64,000 nt of DNA from Bdellovibrio bacteriovorus (GTDB lineage Bacteria; Bdellovibrionota; Bdellovibrionia; Bdellovibrionales; Bdellovibrionaceae), in NCBI RefSeq assembly GCF_001592755.1, contig NZ_LUKF01000001.1, positions 98,774 through 162,773 on the forward strand. Reading direction: 5' to 3'. Made by a program: the position numbers and the translations under genes. The notes below the pieces were generated by a model, which saw only the letters and a program-made list of their open reading frames with translations, had not been told where the DNA came from and ran no database searches. This document shows, piece after piece, positions 27,355 to 36,745 of this stretch (positions are counted from its first letter, which is position 1; each line of letters begins with the position of its first letter).

Positions 27355-28095
27355 TCACGGGATCAATTCAAAACTTCGCGACGGCGGAGCATCGTCTTTG
27401 AATTTAATTAAGCGCAGCCGCGGAATCTGCACATTTTCTTTTAGTTTTGTTACTTTGATAGTACCAAAACGCCCTTCGACTTTCAGACCTTCAATACTTT
27501 CTAAAAAGTCTGTTATGGTTAAATTTTTTTCTGGCGTACGAATGCTGGTCGCGAAGTTTGTGGCGTGAATATAAAACTCCCCGCCCACATTCATCAGATC
27601 GAAAGTTTTTTGCAGGGACGTGTGAAGGTCATGCGTGTAAGAAACGACGCCAAAAACATCGGTTACTAAATCCGCTTTTTTCCATTGAGAAGTGTTCTGA
27701 GATTCAAAAGCCCCCTCACGGATCTGAAGCTTTCCATCAAACTTTGGCGGAGAAAACCAGCGATCGAGTTTAAAGGCCACGGCTGTCGCCGAAGCGGCGG
27801 ACGAAGAATTAGAAAATGATTTGATATAATCAATTTGCGCGTTGGCTTTTCCCGCACCTAAATCCACCCAATGCTGACTGGGTGTCAGACGACTAAGACT
27901 CTCTGAGAAGTCTTTATGAAGCATGTACTTGTATTCCCAAAGGTCACGACTGGTAGCAAATTTATTCTTTTCAACTCGTGTGGTGATGACCCAGGTGGCC
28001 TCTTCAAAGACGGATGAGCACGTGACATTGCCCCACGCAGGTGCCGCGATGATGGCGAAGACAAAGATCATGAATGACGAGCGCAAGTGTCTCAA
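27355..28095 (-). CDS. Exported methyltransferase-like protein
   Basis: About 246 residues with a signal peptide (cleavage near AWG) and then a domain resembling class I SAM methyltransferases: WVDLGAGKANAQIDYIKSF looks like motif I, KADLVTDVFGVVSYTHDL like motif II, and LMNVGGEFYIHATN like motif III. An exported SAM-type enzyme is odd because SAM is cytoplasmic; it may be a degenerate or repurposed fold. I favour a TTG start at 28095, since GGGAG lies 7 nt upstream and the resulting n-region RHLR suits a signal peptide; an in-frame ATG at 28119 is the alternative. It ends right against the stop of the convergent cNMP gene. Confidence 0.6.
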   Translation of the reverse strand: MRHLRSSFMIFVFAIIAAPAWGNVTCSSVFEEATWVITTRVEKNKFATSRDLWEYKYMLHKDFSESLSRLTPSQHWVDLGAGKANAQIDYIKSFSNSSSAASATAVAFKLDRWFSPPKFDGKLQIREGAFESQNTSQWKKADLVTDVFGVVSYTHDLHTSLQKTFDLMNVGGEFYIHATNFATSIRTPEKNLTITDFLESIEGLKVEGRFGTIKVTKLKENVQIPRLRLIKFKDDAPPSRSFELIP

Positions 28096-28306
28096 AACGA
28101 TACTCCCATAGATATACATTTAATGATGCAAATTCCGCGCGCATTCGCTTCGGAGTTTTACTTATGCTTCGCCTGTTCAAGCTTCGCGTGTGTGCCAATT
28201 TCTGTTGCTTTCAAAGTGTTTTCGCAATGTCTAGACACTTGCGACCGCTTATACGCCAGGTGAGCAGGTCCATGGTTTGCTTTAAGATTCTTTATTGAGG
28301 TGGATT

Positions 28307-29368
28307 ATGGCTTTCCGGGACCACAAAATTTTTTATGTGACCTTCGTTTTACTTTTGTCGTTTATTTCTTCGGCCGAAGCTATGGACGAAGACACGAATC
28401 TTTTGGTTTTTGAAGATAAACCCGCTCGTGAAGCCGTCGTTGAAACCGAAAATCTGGAAATCAAACTTGATCCCTCTGAGGTGAAAGAATCCGTGAAGGA
28501 TTTTGACCGTGAAGCTTTCATTCGCGAAGCCCGCGACAATATGAATCGAGAGCCTTCCAAAGAACAGATTGAAATCTGGAATGGTCCTCGTAACGAAAAT
28601 GACCTCGTCAAAGTATTGCAGTTGAATGACTCTGAGATCGCTTCGTTCTTAGCTAAGAAAAATGCGTTCTTGAATAAATTTGCGAAGTCTTTAGCTTTCT
28701 TCCGTCTTTCACCCGGCAAGATCAACAAAGCTTTGTTAGAGCTGAACAATCGCTTTTATGAAAGCTCTCACACGGTTTCCCGCAGTAACACGAAAATGGG
28801 GACTGTTATGTTCTCCCTTTCTGGTGGATTGGCTTTACCTAAAAAGATGGTGGAAGCTATGAACAATCGTGGCCTGGGCGGCTATGTTCCCAAATCAGGT
28901 GGCTTCGTCTATCTTTTGGGTTTTGGTGCTTCCTTCGGAAGAAAAGTTGATAGCACGGGAAAAGGTAAATTCGTCTTTGAACTTTTCATGGACGTTGAAA
29001 GATTGAAATCAACACTCACGGGAGTGGCCGAAGTTTCCGCGGCGGGGACTTACGGACTGGTCTTCGAACAACGCCCTGATAAATTTGCTACTCAGAAAAA
29101 CAGCGTCACTTATGGTGGCGTGACTGGTGTTTTTCGCCAAGGTCCAAACCAGTTTGGTTGGGCGGCTTCAACCGGAATGTCTTTTCCTCCGGGCATCGGT
29201 GCAATCTTAGTTTTCCAGAATGAAGCGACACGTTTTTATCTTTTCCGCAGTGAAGGTTTGAAGGCGACGCTTCCCGCATTAGCGATGGTGAAAACCAACG
29301 TGCTTTCGTATTTCAGAAATCTTCTAGGTGGAAAAAACCAGATCGTTAACTGCAGTCACGTCTTCTAA
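28307..29368 (+). CDS. Exported protein of unknown function
   Basis: A 353-residue protein. A signal peptide ends at SSAEA near residue 24. Residues 25-90 are acidic and probably extended. The middle (about 110-165) is helical, and the C-terminal half holds Gly-rich, alternating strands (FSLSGGLALPKKMV, YLLGFGASFGRK, TYGLVFEQRP, WAASTGMSFPPG) that suggest a beta-rich or small barrel-like fold. I do not recognise the family. ATG 28307 is preceded by AGGTGG. A terminator follows immediately. Confidence 0.75.
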   Translation: MAFRDHKIFYVTFVLLLSFISSAEAMDEDTNLLVFEDKPAREAVVETENLEIKLDPSEVKESVKDFDREAFIREARDNMNREPSKEQIEIWNGPRNENDLVKVLQLNDSEIASFLAKKNAFLNKFAKSLAFFRLSPGKINKALLELNNRFYESSHTVSRSNTKMGTVMFSLSGGLALPKKMVEAMNNRGLGGYVPKSGGFVYLLGFGASFGRKVDSTGKGKFVFELFMDVERLKSTLTGVAEVSAAGTYGLVFEQRPDKFATQKNSVTYGGVTGVFRQGPNQFGWAASTGMSFPPGIGAILVFQNEATRFYLFRSEGLKATLPALAMVKTNVLSYFRNLLGGKNQIVNCSHVF

Positions 29369-29372
29369 TAAA

Positions 29373-29394
29373 AAAGGCACCTTGCGGTGCCTTT
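29373..29394. terminator. Bidirectional intrinsic terminator
   Basis: Stem AAAGGCACC / GGTGCCTTT with loop TTGC, preceded by an A-run, between convergent genes. Confidence 0.85.
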
Positions 29395-29396
29395 GC

Positions 29397-31508
29397 TTAC
29401 TTCAGTTTTTCCCAAAGATAAGTATATTCTAAGGTATTCCACAGAATACTTTGTTCGATGTTGGCATTGCCGGCGTGCCCGCCTTCCATGTTTTCATAAT
29501 AGAAAAGCGGATGACCTTGTTCGCGCATCTTAGCCACCATTTTTCTAGCGTGACCGGGATGAACGCGATCATCTTTTGTGCTGGTCATAAAAAAGACTTC
29601 GGGATACTTCGTTTGCGCATTCACTTTTTGATAAGGAGAATATTTTAAAATCGCTTCACGCATTTTTGGATCGTCAGGATTTCCATATTCATCCATCCAG
29701 CTCGCCCCCGCTAAGAGTTTATGGTAGCGAAGCATATCCAAAAGCGGGACGCCCACAATAACCGCATTGTAAAGGTCGGGGCGTTGTGTGAAGGTCGCCC
29801 CGGTAAGAAGCCCTCCGTTAGAGCGCCCGGAAATTCCTAAGTGCTCAGGCGAAGTCACGCCACGAGCAATAAGATCTTCGGAAATCGCAATATTGTCTTC
29901 GTATACTTTATAGCGATTTTCTTTTAAGACCGCCTTATGCCAAGCCGGACCAAACTCTCCGCCGCCGCGAAGATTTGTCAAAACATAAACTCCGCCTCGT
30001 TCTAACCAGACTTTTCCTATCGAACCCAAGTAGCTCGGCTGCATCGCGGCTTCAAAACCTCCATAGCCGTACTGAAGCGTCGGATTTTTTCCATCCAACT
30101 TGATATTTTCTTTTGCGACCATGAAGTAAGGGATTTTCGTTCCGTCTTTGCTTGTCGCCAAGTGACGGGTGATTTTCAATCCTTGCGGATTAAATCTTTC
30201 TGGAGATTTTTTAATAAGCTCTAATTTATTTTGTGGATCGGCAGCATCTCCAACGAAAGTAGAAAACGGTGTTAAGAAATCCACGTATTGAGCAAGGTAG
30301 GTGTCACTTTCATCCTCGGTCGAAGTGACATAAGCCATACCATTTCCGCCCAATTCGACATTTTCAAGCTTCCACTTCTCGCCTTCATAAGAAGCCTTCA
30401 CGATTTTAGAAAGAACATTATCAATCGTGTAAAGGAAAAGATAATTCTTCGAAGAAGACACGCCTTGAAGGAATCGTGTGTCTGTCGGCGCAAATATCAG
30501 CTGCAAGAACTTGTGCGCATTTTTTCCTAAAGAGACTTTATCCACAGGTAAAGCCACAAGACTTCCTTGCTTAAAGCCACCTAGGTCGGAACGCAAAAGA
30601 TATAAGAACTGATTTTTAAAGACGCCATTGAATTCCGCATCGTGAGGCATAGGGATTTCAACACGGCTTCCATCCGGAAGTTCGTACCAATCCACACCTT
30701 CGTAAAAACCAACACGTTTCGTAAAGAAAGTGTAAGTTCCTTCAGGAGTGAACTGTGTATAACCATAGACCGACATGTCTTCCTTCACGCCTTCGATCTT
30801 AGTTTTAGCTTCGCTAAGTGGCGTGCCGCGCTTCCATTCTTTGACAATACGAGGATACCCAGAATCCGTCATGGAGTCGGGACCAAAATTAGTTCCGACT
30901 AAAACGGTGTTTTCATCTTTCCACGAAACGTTGCTTTTTTCTTCAGGAAGCTCGAAGCCCCCTTTGATGAATTGCTTCGTCTTCATATCGAACTCACGAA
31001 CAACAACGGCGTCTTTACCTCCGCGAGATAAATACACCAAAGCTCTTTCATGATGTGGCGGTAAAGTGGAAGCGCCCTTCCAAACCCAGTTTTCCCCGTC
31101 TTTCTTGGCTAGAGCATCGACGTCGATAATCACGTCCCACTGGGGCTGTGCGGTTTTATAACTTTCAAGAGCTGTTTTTCTCCAAAGTCCACGCACGTGT
31201 TTTTCGTCTTGCCAGAAATTATACAGATCTCCATTTTTGAGGCTGACGCCCGGAACACGATCCTTCGCCAATAGAATTTTGCGAATATCGGCTTCCAAAG
31301 ATTTGAACAGAGGATTCTTTTTGAAGTGCTCGAGAGTTTTTTTATTTTCATCTTTGGCGAACTGCAAAGCTTTCGGGCTTTCGACTTCTTCTAACCAAAG
31401 ATATTTGTCTTCCGCTTCGTAAGGCTTCGCCATTTCTTTTTGCATGGTATTGGTTTTACAAGCCACTAGCAGAAAGGGCAATAGCAGAATGGATTTCGAA
31501 AATGTCAT
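29397..31508 (-). CDS. Prolyl oligopeptidase family (S9A) lipoprotein
   Basis: A 703-residue lipoprotein; the lipobox L-V-A-C lies near residue 16. The N-terminal two-thirds is the beta-propeller gate of S9A enzymes (a KYLWLEEVESPKA start is typical). The catalytic domain has Ser in GISGRSNGGLL, Asp in TSTKDDRVHPGHA and His in EGGHAGN. It should cut short proline-containing peptides at the cell envelope and may digest prey peptides. Its start codon sits beside a hairpin that holds the Shine-Dalgarno, described separately. Confidence 0.95.
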   Translation of the reverse strand: MTFSKSILLLPFLLVACKTNTMQKEMAKPYEAEDKYLWLEEVESPKALQFAKDENKKTLEHFKKNPLFKSLEADIRKILLAKDRVPGVSLKNGDLYNFWQDEKHVRGLWRKTALESYKTAQPQWDVIIDVDALAKKDGENWVWKGASTLPPHHERALVYLSRGGKDAVVVREFDMKTKQFIKGGFELPEEKSNVSWKDENTVLVGTNFGPDSMTDSGYPRIVKEWKRGTPLSEAKTKIEGVKEDMSVYGYTQFTPEGTYTFFTKRVGFYEGVDWYELPDGSRVEIPMPHDAEFNGVFKNQFLYLLRSDLGGFKQGSLVALPVDKVSLGKNAHKFLQLIFAPTDTRFLQGVSSSKNYLFLYTIDNVLSKIVKASYEGEKWKLENVELGGNGMAYVTSTEDESDTYLAQYVDFLTPFSTFVGDAADPQNKLELIKKSPERFNPQGLKITRHLATSKDGTKIPYFMVAKENIKLDGKNPTLQYGYGGFEAAMQPSYLGSIGKVWLERGGVYVLTNLRGGGEFGPAWHKAVLKENRYKVYEDNIAISEDLIARGVTSPEHLGISGRSNGGLLTGATFTQRPDLYNAVIVGVPLLDMLRYHKLLAGASWMDEYGNPDDPKMREAILKYSPYQKVNAQTKYPEVFFMTSTKDDRVHPGHARKMVAKMREQGHPLFYYENMEGGHAGNANIEQSILWNTLEYTYLWEKLK

Positions 31509-31540
31509 ATCAAGACTCCCTTGTTTCCGAGAGTCTTGAT
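31509..31540 (-). promoter_or_regulatory. Leader hairpin overlapping the ribosome site of the S9 peptidase
   Basis: Perfect 10-bp arms ATCAAGACTC and GAGTCTTGAT (31509-31518 and 31531-31540) with a 12-nt loop. In the mRNA the 3' arm abuts the start codon, and the ribosome site AAGGGAG is half in the loop and half in the stem. Folding could limit translation, for example with temperature or a bound factor. Confidence 0.55.
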
Positions 31541-31570
31541 ACTAAAAGGAAGCGGTCCGTCGGTCTACAA

Positions 31571-32368
31571 CTATCGGCTTAGCTCTGCCATAGAATCAGT
31601 GATCCATGTTTGATATGCATCCACACGAGTGAATACAGAAAAGAGCATGCACTTCGGAGTTAAGAAGCCAGGCAATGAGTCTCCACGGCTGGCAACTCCC
31701 CACACATGCAAACGTCCGTTGATCTCAAGGTAAGCAGGCCCGCCAGAGTCGCCACTGCAAATGCCTTTACGCACAGACTGACCCAACATCGCTTCCGTGC
31801 GAGAGTATTGGGCCTTATCAATTTTTAATTCGGTTGTTCTTAAAGTTCCGGCACCGCGCTTCAACGCAATTGTCCAGCTTAGACCATAACCAGCAACAAT
31901 AGTTTTTGTGCCGTTATAAAGGTGCCCGCCTTCAAATAAGATCGGGGCTGGAACAAATCCAGGCGCCGCTTCACCTTCGAAGCGAATTAATGCAAGATCC
32001 GCCATATCTGCTTCTTTCATCTCTTCTGTATAGTCAGGATGAACAATCGCAGCAGTTACGCGGCGAAGTTGATCTTGAGAAGCCTTTTTCATTTCTTGCG
32101 CGAAGAACACAACAAGATCTTTGGCTTTTGGATCCACACAGTGCGCGGCTGTTAATACTAAATTCTTAGCAACCAGAGTCCCCGAGCAAATATATCCTAA
32201 TTTCGCTTCGTAAATTCCTACCGTGCTGCGACCGATAGCCGTGTTTGCTTCAACCTTATCGCCACCTACAATAGCTGTGTCAGGAGATTGGATCGTTGAA
32301 ATATCATTCTGTGGAGCACATGCAGCGAGCGCCAAGAATGAAAGAGAAATAAGAAATGCTTTGTTCAT
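31571..32368 (-). CDS. Trypsin-like serine protease lipoprotein
   Basis: A 265-residue S1-family protease with lipobox L-A-A-C (Cys near residue 17). The catalytic triad is visible: His in LTAAHCVD, Asp in ADLALIRFEGE and Ser in CSGDSGGPAY. The AIVGGDKVEA segment resembles the activation site I-V-G-G, so the enzyme is probably made as a zymogen with a short pro-region. A Cys set fits the usual disulfides. It is anchored outside the cytoplasm and likely digests prey protein. Two relatives occur at 52304 and 53231. Confidence 0.95.
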   Translation of the reverse strand: MNKAFLISLSFLALAACAPQNDISTIQSPDTAIVGGDKVEANTAIGRSTVGIYEAKLGYICSGTLVAKNLVLTAAHCVDPKAKDLVVFFAQEMKKASQDQLRRVTAAIVHPDYTEEMKEADMADLALIRFEGEAAPGFVPAPILFEGGHLYNGTKTIVAGYGLSWTIALKRGAGTLRTTELKIDKAQYSRTEAMLGQSVRKGICSGDSGGPAYLEINGRLHVWGVASRGDSLPGFLTPKCMLFSVFTRVDAYQTWITDSMAELSR

Positions 32369-32591
32369 AAAAAAACCTCATTCGTTTTGATGAAGCCTTT
32401 TTAGCCGAACTGAAGAATAGAAACCACGCTATTGATTGACACTTTTGTGGGAAATCTGTCGGAAATCGCCCGTTAATAGCCCTAAAAGATGAAACATTTG
32501 CAAAGTCGAGTGCGACCTTACACCATGCCGACCGTCGAAATCGCGGGTTTAAAGAGGTAGCATAGAATCATCAACTTACAAAGAGGTGCCT

Positions 32592-32765
32592 ATGGCTAAA
32601 AATCCCCCTCCAGGCGATTCTCGCCGCTACGGAGCCGTCAAAAAAAGATCTCAAGTGCCAAATCCAAAAACACATCGCTATACCAAACGCGATCCTGATA
32701 CGGGAGAGTTCACCGATCAAAAAGAAGATGGTGGAAAATTTAAAGGTGTAAGAAAAGAAAAGTAA
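32592..32765 (+). CDS. Small basic conserved protein, 57 residues
   Basis: ATG 32592 opens a 57-residue frame preceded by AGAGG. The protein is very hydrophilic, begins AKNPPPGDSRRYGAVKKRSQ, contains NPKTHRYTKRD and ends KFKGVRKEK. I recall a widespread short family with this pattern (G-D-x-R-x-G-A-V, R-S-Q, N-P-x-T, K-R-D and F-K-G-V-R-K-E) but know no function. Its own ribosome site, its conserved ends and the terminator right at its stop make it real. The charge would suit binding to nucleic acid. Confidence 0.8.
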   Translation: MAKNPPPGDSRRYGAVKKRSQVPNPKTHRYTKRDPDTGEFTDQKEDGGKFKGVRKEK

Positions 32766-32787
32766 AAGAGCCCTTGCGGGCTCTTTT
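32764..32787. terminator. Bidirectional intrinsic terminator
   Basis: Perfect 10-bp stem AAAAGAGCCC / GGGCTCTTTT with loop TTGC. It overlaps the stop of the 57-residue gene and lies 2 bp beyond the cheB stop, so it serves both. Confidence 0.9.
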
Positions 32788-32789
32788 CA

Positions 32790-33848
32790 TTAAGCAGCGT
32801 TTCTGACTTGAACTTGTTTCAAGAGATCGCCGGCAATCTTATCTAAGGGAAGTATTTTGTCAGCAGCCCCTAAAGCGACAGCGGCAGCTGGCATACCATA
32901 AACGACGCAAGTTTCTTCGTTCTGAGCAACGGTGTAAGCACCGGCATTCTTCATTTCAAGAAGGCCTTCCGCTCCGTCTTTACCCATTCCCGTCAAAACT
33001 ACACCCAAGGCATTCTTACCTACGTACTTGGCGACGGACTTCATCATATAGTCTGCGGCAGGACGCACGCTGTGCAATGCCGGTCCTTGATGAAGTTTCA
33101 CGTGATAGAAGGCACCACTACGGTGAATTTCCATATGATAGTTTCCCGGAGCAATCAGCACTCGACCGGGAACAACTTGATCCCCCTCTTGCGCCTCTTT
33201 GACTTCAAAAGGAAACATGTTGTTCAAATTATCTGCGAAAGATTTCGTAAATCCCGGCGGCATGTGTTGCACAATCAAAGTCCCAGGAATATCTGCTGGC
33301 ATACCGGATAAGAAAACTTTCAAAGCCTCTGTACCACCTGTGGAAGAAGCCACGGCGATCAACTGATGCGTTGTACGCGCCAAAGATGTCGCCACTTTTT
33401 GAACTGGCACACCCGGCGTCACCACTTTTTTCACGGGATTGATACGAGCTTTCGCAACGGCTTTTACTTTTTCGATGATCGAGTTTGAAAGCGTTTCTAA
33501 GCTTTGACTGACGTCGATGGAAGGCTTTTCCATGATCTCAATCGCACCGGCCTCCAAAGCACGCAGATAGGTTTCGGAGCCCGTTTTAGCCAAACTTGAA
33601 AAGATAATCGTACGAGTCGGAAAATGCTGCATGACTTTTTCTAAGAAGCTGATGCCATCCATACGAGGCATCTCGACGTCTAAAGTCATCACATCTGGTT
33701 TCAAAGCCACTAGTTTGTCACGAGCAATATAGGGATCTGAAGCGGTGCCTACAACTTCAATGTCAGGCGATGAACTGAAGATCTTTTCTAAGAGCTTACG
33801 AATCACCGCAGAGTCATCCACAATTAAAACACGAATTTTTTGCGCCAT
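32790..33848 (-). CDS. cheB: Chemotaxis response regulator protein-glutamate methylesterase
   Basis: A 352-residue CheB. The receiver domain has IVDDSAVIRK and the phospho-acceptor Asp in LDVEMPRMDG. The C-terminal methylesterase has the catalytic Ser in AVASSTGGTEAL, His in IVQHMPPGFTK and Asp in LTGMGKDGAEG. It removes methyl groups from chemoreceptors during adaptation. The gene is last in a cheA-cheR-cheB set, after an 18-bp gap. Confidence 0.97.
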   Translation of the reverse strand: MAQKIRVLIVDDSAVIRKLLEKIFSSSPDIEVVGTASDPYIARDKLVALKPDVMTLDVEMPRMDGISFLEKVMQHFPTRTIIFSSLAKTGSETYLRALEAGAIEIMEKPSIDVSQSLETLSNSIIEKVKAVAKARINPVKKVVTPGVPVQKVATSLARTTHQLIAVASSTGGTEALKVFLSGMPADIPGTLIVQHMPPGFTKSFADNLNNMFPFEVKEAQEGDQVVPGRVLIAPGNYHMEIHRSGAFYHVKLHQGPALHSVRPAADYMMKSVAKYVGKNALGVVLTGMGKDGAEGLLEMKNAGAYTVAQNEETCVVYGMPAAAVALGAADKILPLDKIAGDLLKQVQVRNAA

Positions 33849-33866
33849 AAATGGGGCCTTTATTGG

Positions 33867-34736
33867 TTAAAGCTTTTGGTAAACAGCTCTGGAAAGGGGT
33901 TTCAAACCAGCATGCTTAACATTTCCAGACTCGGAATGGCCCAAAATCAAATAGCCACCCGGTGCCAAGCAAGATACCAAATTGTCGATGACCTTTTTCG
34001 TGGTCTGCTCATCAAAATAAATCAAAACGTTACGGCAAAAGATCACATGGAACTTATGCTGAAATTCATACTTGGGATTCATCAAGTTGAAAGGCGCAAA
34101 ACGAATCATCTTGTGAATTGTGTCTTTAGCTCTGAAGAATTCATCTCCGTTGGCTTTCACCTTCTCAAAGTATTTCACTCTTTGAGCTGGTGGAAGACCT
34201 TGCATTTCGCGCTCTTCGTAAGTGCCGACAGAGGCTTTTTTTAAAACTTGCAAATCAATGTCCGTTGCAAGAAGACGCACTTTCGTCGATGAATTTTCAC
34301 CCAATGCTTCACACGCTGTCATTGCGATTGTATAGGGCTCTTGACCAGTACTGGCCGCGGCACACCACATGCGGATGTCCGAGCCAAACTTTTTACCGAG
34401 CTCAGGAATAATGTTCTGAAGGAAATCGAAGTGATTCGATTCTCGATAAAAAGACGTCATATTCGTTGTTAGTGCCGAAATAAACTCTGACGTTAAATCC
34501 GGCCCGCCTTTTTCTATTAGAGCCCAATACTCTTCATAACTTTTCAAAGAGTGTCTTCTTAGAAGTTTCACAATACGATTGCGGATCAGCGCATGATTTT
34601 TGGGCGTCAGTGGAAGATCCACACCCGCCAACTCATACATGTGCTCAGCAAACTTCGTAAACATTTTATCTGAAAGCTTGATCTCTTCGAAATCGTAAAG
34701 AGATCCTACTAATTCATTCTTTTTTACAGCCGTCAT
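33867..34736 (-). CDS. cheR: Chemoreceptor methyltransferase
   Basis: A 289-residue CheR that methylates receptor glutamates with SAM. The N-terminal helical region carries RNRIVKLLRRH, and the SAM-binding domain has MWCAAASTGQEPYTIAM, LLATDIDLQVL and IFCRNVLIYF. The C-terminal GHSESG is typical. The start overlaps the cheA stop by 4 bp. Confidence 0.97.
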   Translation of the reverse strand: MTAVKKNELVGSLYDFEEIKLSDKMFTKFAEHMYELAGVDLPLTPKNHALIRNRIVKLLRRHSLKSYEEYWALIEKGGPDLTSEFISALTTNMTSFYRESNHFDFLQNIIPELGKKFGSDIRMWCAAASTGQEPYTIAMTACEALGENSSTKVRLLATDIDLQVLKKASVGTYEEREMQGLPPAQRVKYFEKVKANGDEFFRAKDTIHKMIRFAPFNLMNPKYEFQHKFHVIFCRNVLIYFDEQTTKKVIDNLVSCLAPGGYLILGHSESGNVKHAGLKPLSRAVYQKL

Positions 34737-36745
34737 GCTGCCATCTCCCGACCCTTAGCTACGTTATTCACCAAAGCCCCTGGTTCCAAAATTAGAACCG
34801 TGCGGCCGTCCCCTAGAATCGCAGCCCCTGCAACTTCTGGGATGTCTTGACCTGTCGTGATTGGTTTCACGACCACTTGAGCCTGTCCTAAAACATCGTC
34901 CACAGGGAACGCCATTTGGCCGGTCATAGACTCAATAATCACCAACATTGTTTCTTCACGGCGCGCGCTCAAAGAGTTCTCACGACGCTTTTCCAATTGC
35001 TGATCTTTTTTATTCAAACTCCAGTTGATCGAACCCAAAGTTTTTGAAACATCAATCACCGGTAACAAATGACCGCGAATGCTGGCCACTTTTCCCGCGC
35101 CAGAAATATTTGTGTAGTCCTTTGGAAGAACACGCACGATTTCACGGATTGAATGAATCGGAAGGATGTAACGAGCCCCATCCAAAGCCACGATGATACC
35201 GTCAGTGATCGCCGTGCTCAGTGGAATCGTCAGGCGGAATGTTGTTCCCTGACCCGCTTTAGAATAGATATTGATCTTACCATTGATCTTATCAAGGTTC
35301 GATTTAACAACGTCCAAGCCCACACCACGACCTGAAAGGTCTGAGATCTTATCGGCCGTCGAAAAACCCGGATAGAAGATATATTGATAAACTTGTTCAT
35401 CAGGAATCGTCGCAGGATCCACTCCTTGCGGAACGAAACCTTTTTCAATCGCCTTGCCTAATACTTTTTCGCGGTTGATACCGCCACCGTCATCCGTGAT
35501 ATCAATCGTCACGTTACCGCCCGATTGTTTCGCAGACACTGTCACTTTCGCCGTTGCCGGTTTACCACGCTCTAGGCGCACTTCCTTCTTTTCAACTCCG
35601 TGGTCCATTGAGTTACGAACCAAGTGAACGAGAGGATCACCAAGAAGTTCAAAGACGGTTCTTTCAACTTCCGTTTCTTCACCAATCAATTGCAAATCAA
35701 CTGGTTTATCCAAAGTCAAAGACACGTCACGAACGATACGTTGAATTTTAATGAACATGGATTTCAGTGGCGTCATGCGAATGCTCAAAGTTTTTTCGTA
35801 CAACTCGCGCACAGCTTTATCCAATTGATCCACAATGCCCTCAAGACGCAAGTTCACACCACTGCGAACCGTCTCGTCGTGCACAAGCTGATTCTTAAGA
35901 ACCACAAGCTCGCCGACAGCATCCAGAACCGAGTCCACACGACCCGTGTCGACTTTGATAGTTCCGTTTAATTTACCTTTGTTACCACCATTAGAATCAG
36001 ACGCCGCTGGAGCAGAACTCGCTGCAGGCTTGGCCTCTTTCGCCGCCACAGGTTGAGACGCGACAACTTTCAATGCCGGTTTTTCTGCCACAGGTGTTGG
36101 AGTCGGTGCCGCAGCTACGGGAGCCGGCGCCGCTTTTTTCTGTTCGGCTTCTTTAGCTTCAAATTCGGCGCGATCTTCCGGTGAAAGCTGTCCAAGAAGT
36201 TCTGCTAACAATTCGTGATTTGTACAATCATCTTCAGGAGCTGCCTCAGCAGCTGGAGCGGACGTTGCAAAGAAATCATCTGGCGCAGCTTCTTTCACTT
36301 CATCGTGAGCCGGAGCGACTGCTTTACTGTGTGAAGATTGTTTGCCAGAAAGTTCTTCGGTGATTTGAATCAACTGTGTTTTTAATTCAGCGGGATCCCA
36401 CGCACCCGTTTTACCTTGCTGTAAAAAGGCAATGCGGTTTTTCAATTCATCACCAGAAGTTAAAAGCAAAGAAATAACATTGGAGTTCACAAGCTCAGGA
36501 CGCGAACGCAAAAGATCCAAAAGATCTTCCATGACATGGGCGAATTTAGAAAGATCCGTCAATCCTACTGCAGCAGCTCCACCCTTCACTGAGTGCGCCA
36601 CGCGGAAGATATCCGTAAGGTCTTTTGCAGGATCTTGACTGTTTTCCAGCCTCATCATGTATTCTTCGTATTGCTCAAGCATGAACGCAGATTCGTTCAA
36701 AAAATCCATCTGCAGTTCTTCAAAAAAGGAATTATCACCGCTCAT
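34733..36745 (-). CDS. cheA: Chemotaxis histidine kinase
   Basis: A 670-residue CheA. In order: an Hpt domain (residues 1-115) with the phospho-His in FRVAHSVKGGAAAVG; an acidic and then Ala/Pro-rich linker (about 130-250) that replaces the usual P2 domain; the dimerisation domain; an HATPase domain with VRNSMDHGVE, DDGGGIN and DLSGRGVGLDVV; and a CheW-like regulatory domain at the end. It phosphorylates CheY and CheB in response to receptors. The P2-like region is poorly conserved, so the mode of CheY docking is unclear. GGAG precedes the ATG, and a sigma-28-like -10 box lies 35 nt upstream. Confidence 0.97.
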   Translation of the reverse strand: MSGDNSFFEELQMDFLNESAFMLEQYEEYMMRLENSQDPAKDLTDIFRVAHSVKGGAAAVGLTDLSKFAHVMEDLLDLLRSRPELVNSNVISLLLTSGDELKNRIAFLQQGKTGAWDPAELKTQLIQITEELSGKQSSHSKAVAPAHDEVKEAAPDDFFATSAPAAEAAPEDDCTNHELLAELLGQLSPEDRAEFEAKEAEQKKAAPAPVAAAPTPTPVAEKPALKVVASQPVAAKEAKPAASSAPAASDSNGGNKGKLNGTIKVDTGRVDSVLDAVGELVVLKNQLVHDETVRSGVNLRLEGIVDQLDKAVRELYEKTLSIRMTPLKSMFIKIQRIVRDVSLTLDKPVDLQLIGEETEVERTVFELLGDPLVHLVRNSMDHGVEKKEVRLERGKPATAKVTVSAKQSGGNVTIDITDDGGGINREKVLGKAIEKGFVPQGVDPATIPDEQVYQYIFYPGFSTADKISDLSGRGVGLDVVKSNLDKINGKINIYSKAGQGTTFRLTIPLSTAITDGIIVALDGARYILPIHSIREIVRVLPKDYTNISGAGKVASIRGHLLPVIDVSKTLGSINWSLNKKDQQLEKRRENSLSARREETMLVIIESMTGQMAFPVDDVLGQAQVVVKPITTGQDIPEVAGAAILGDGRTVLILEPGALVNNVAKGREMAA

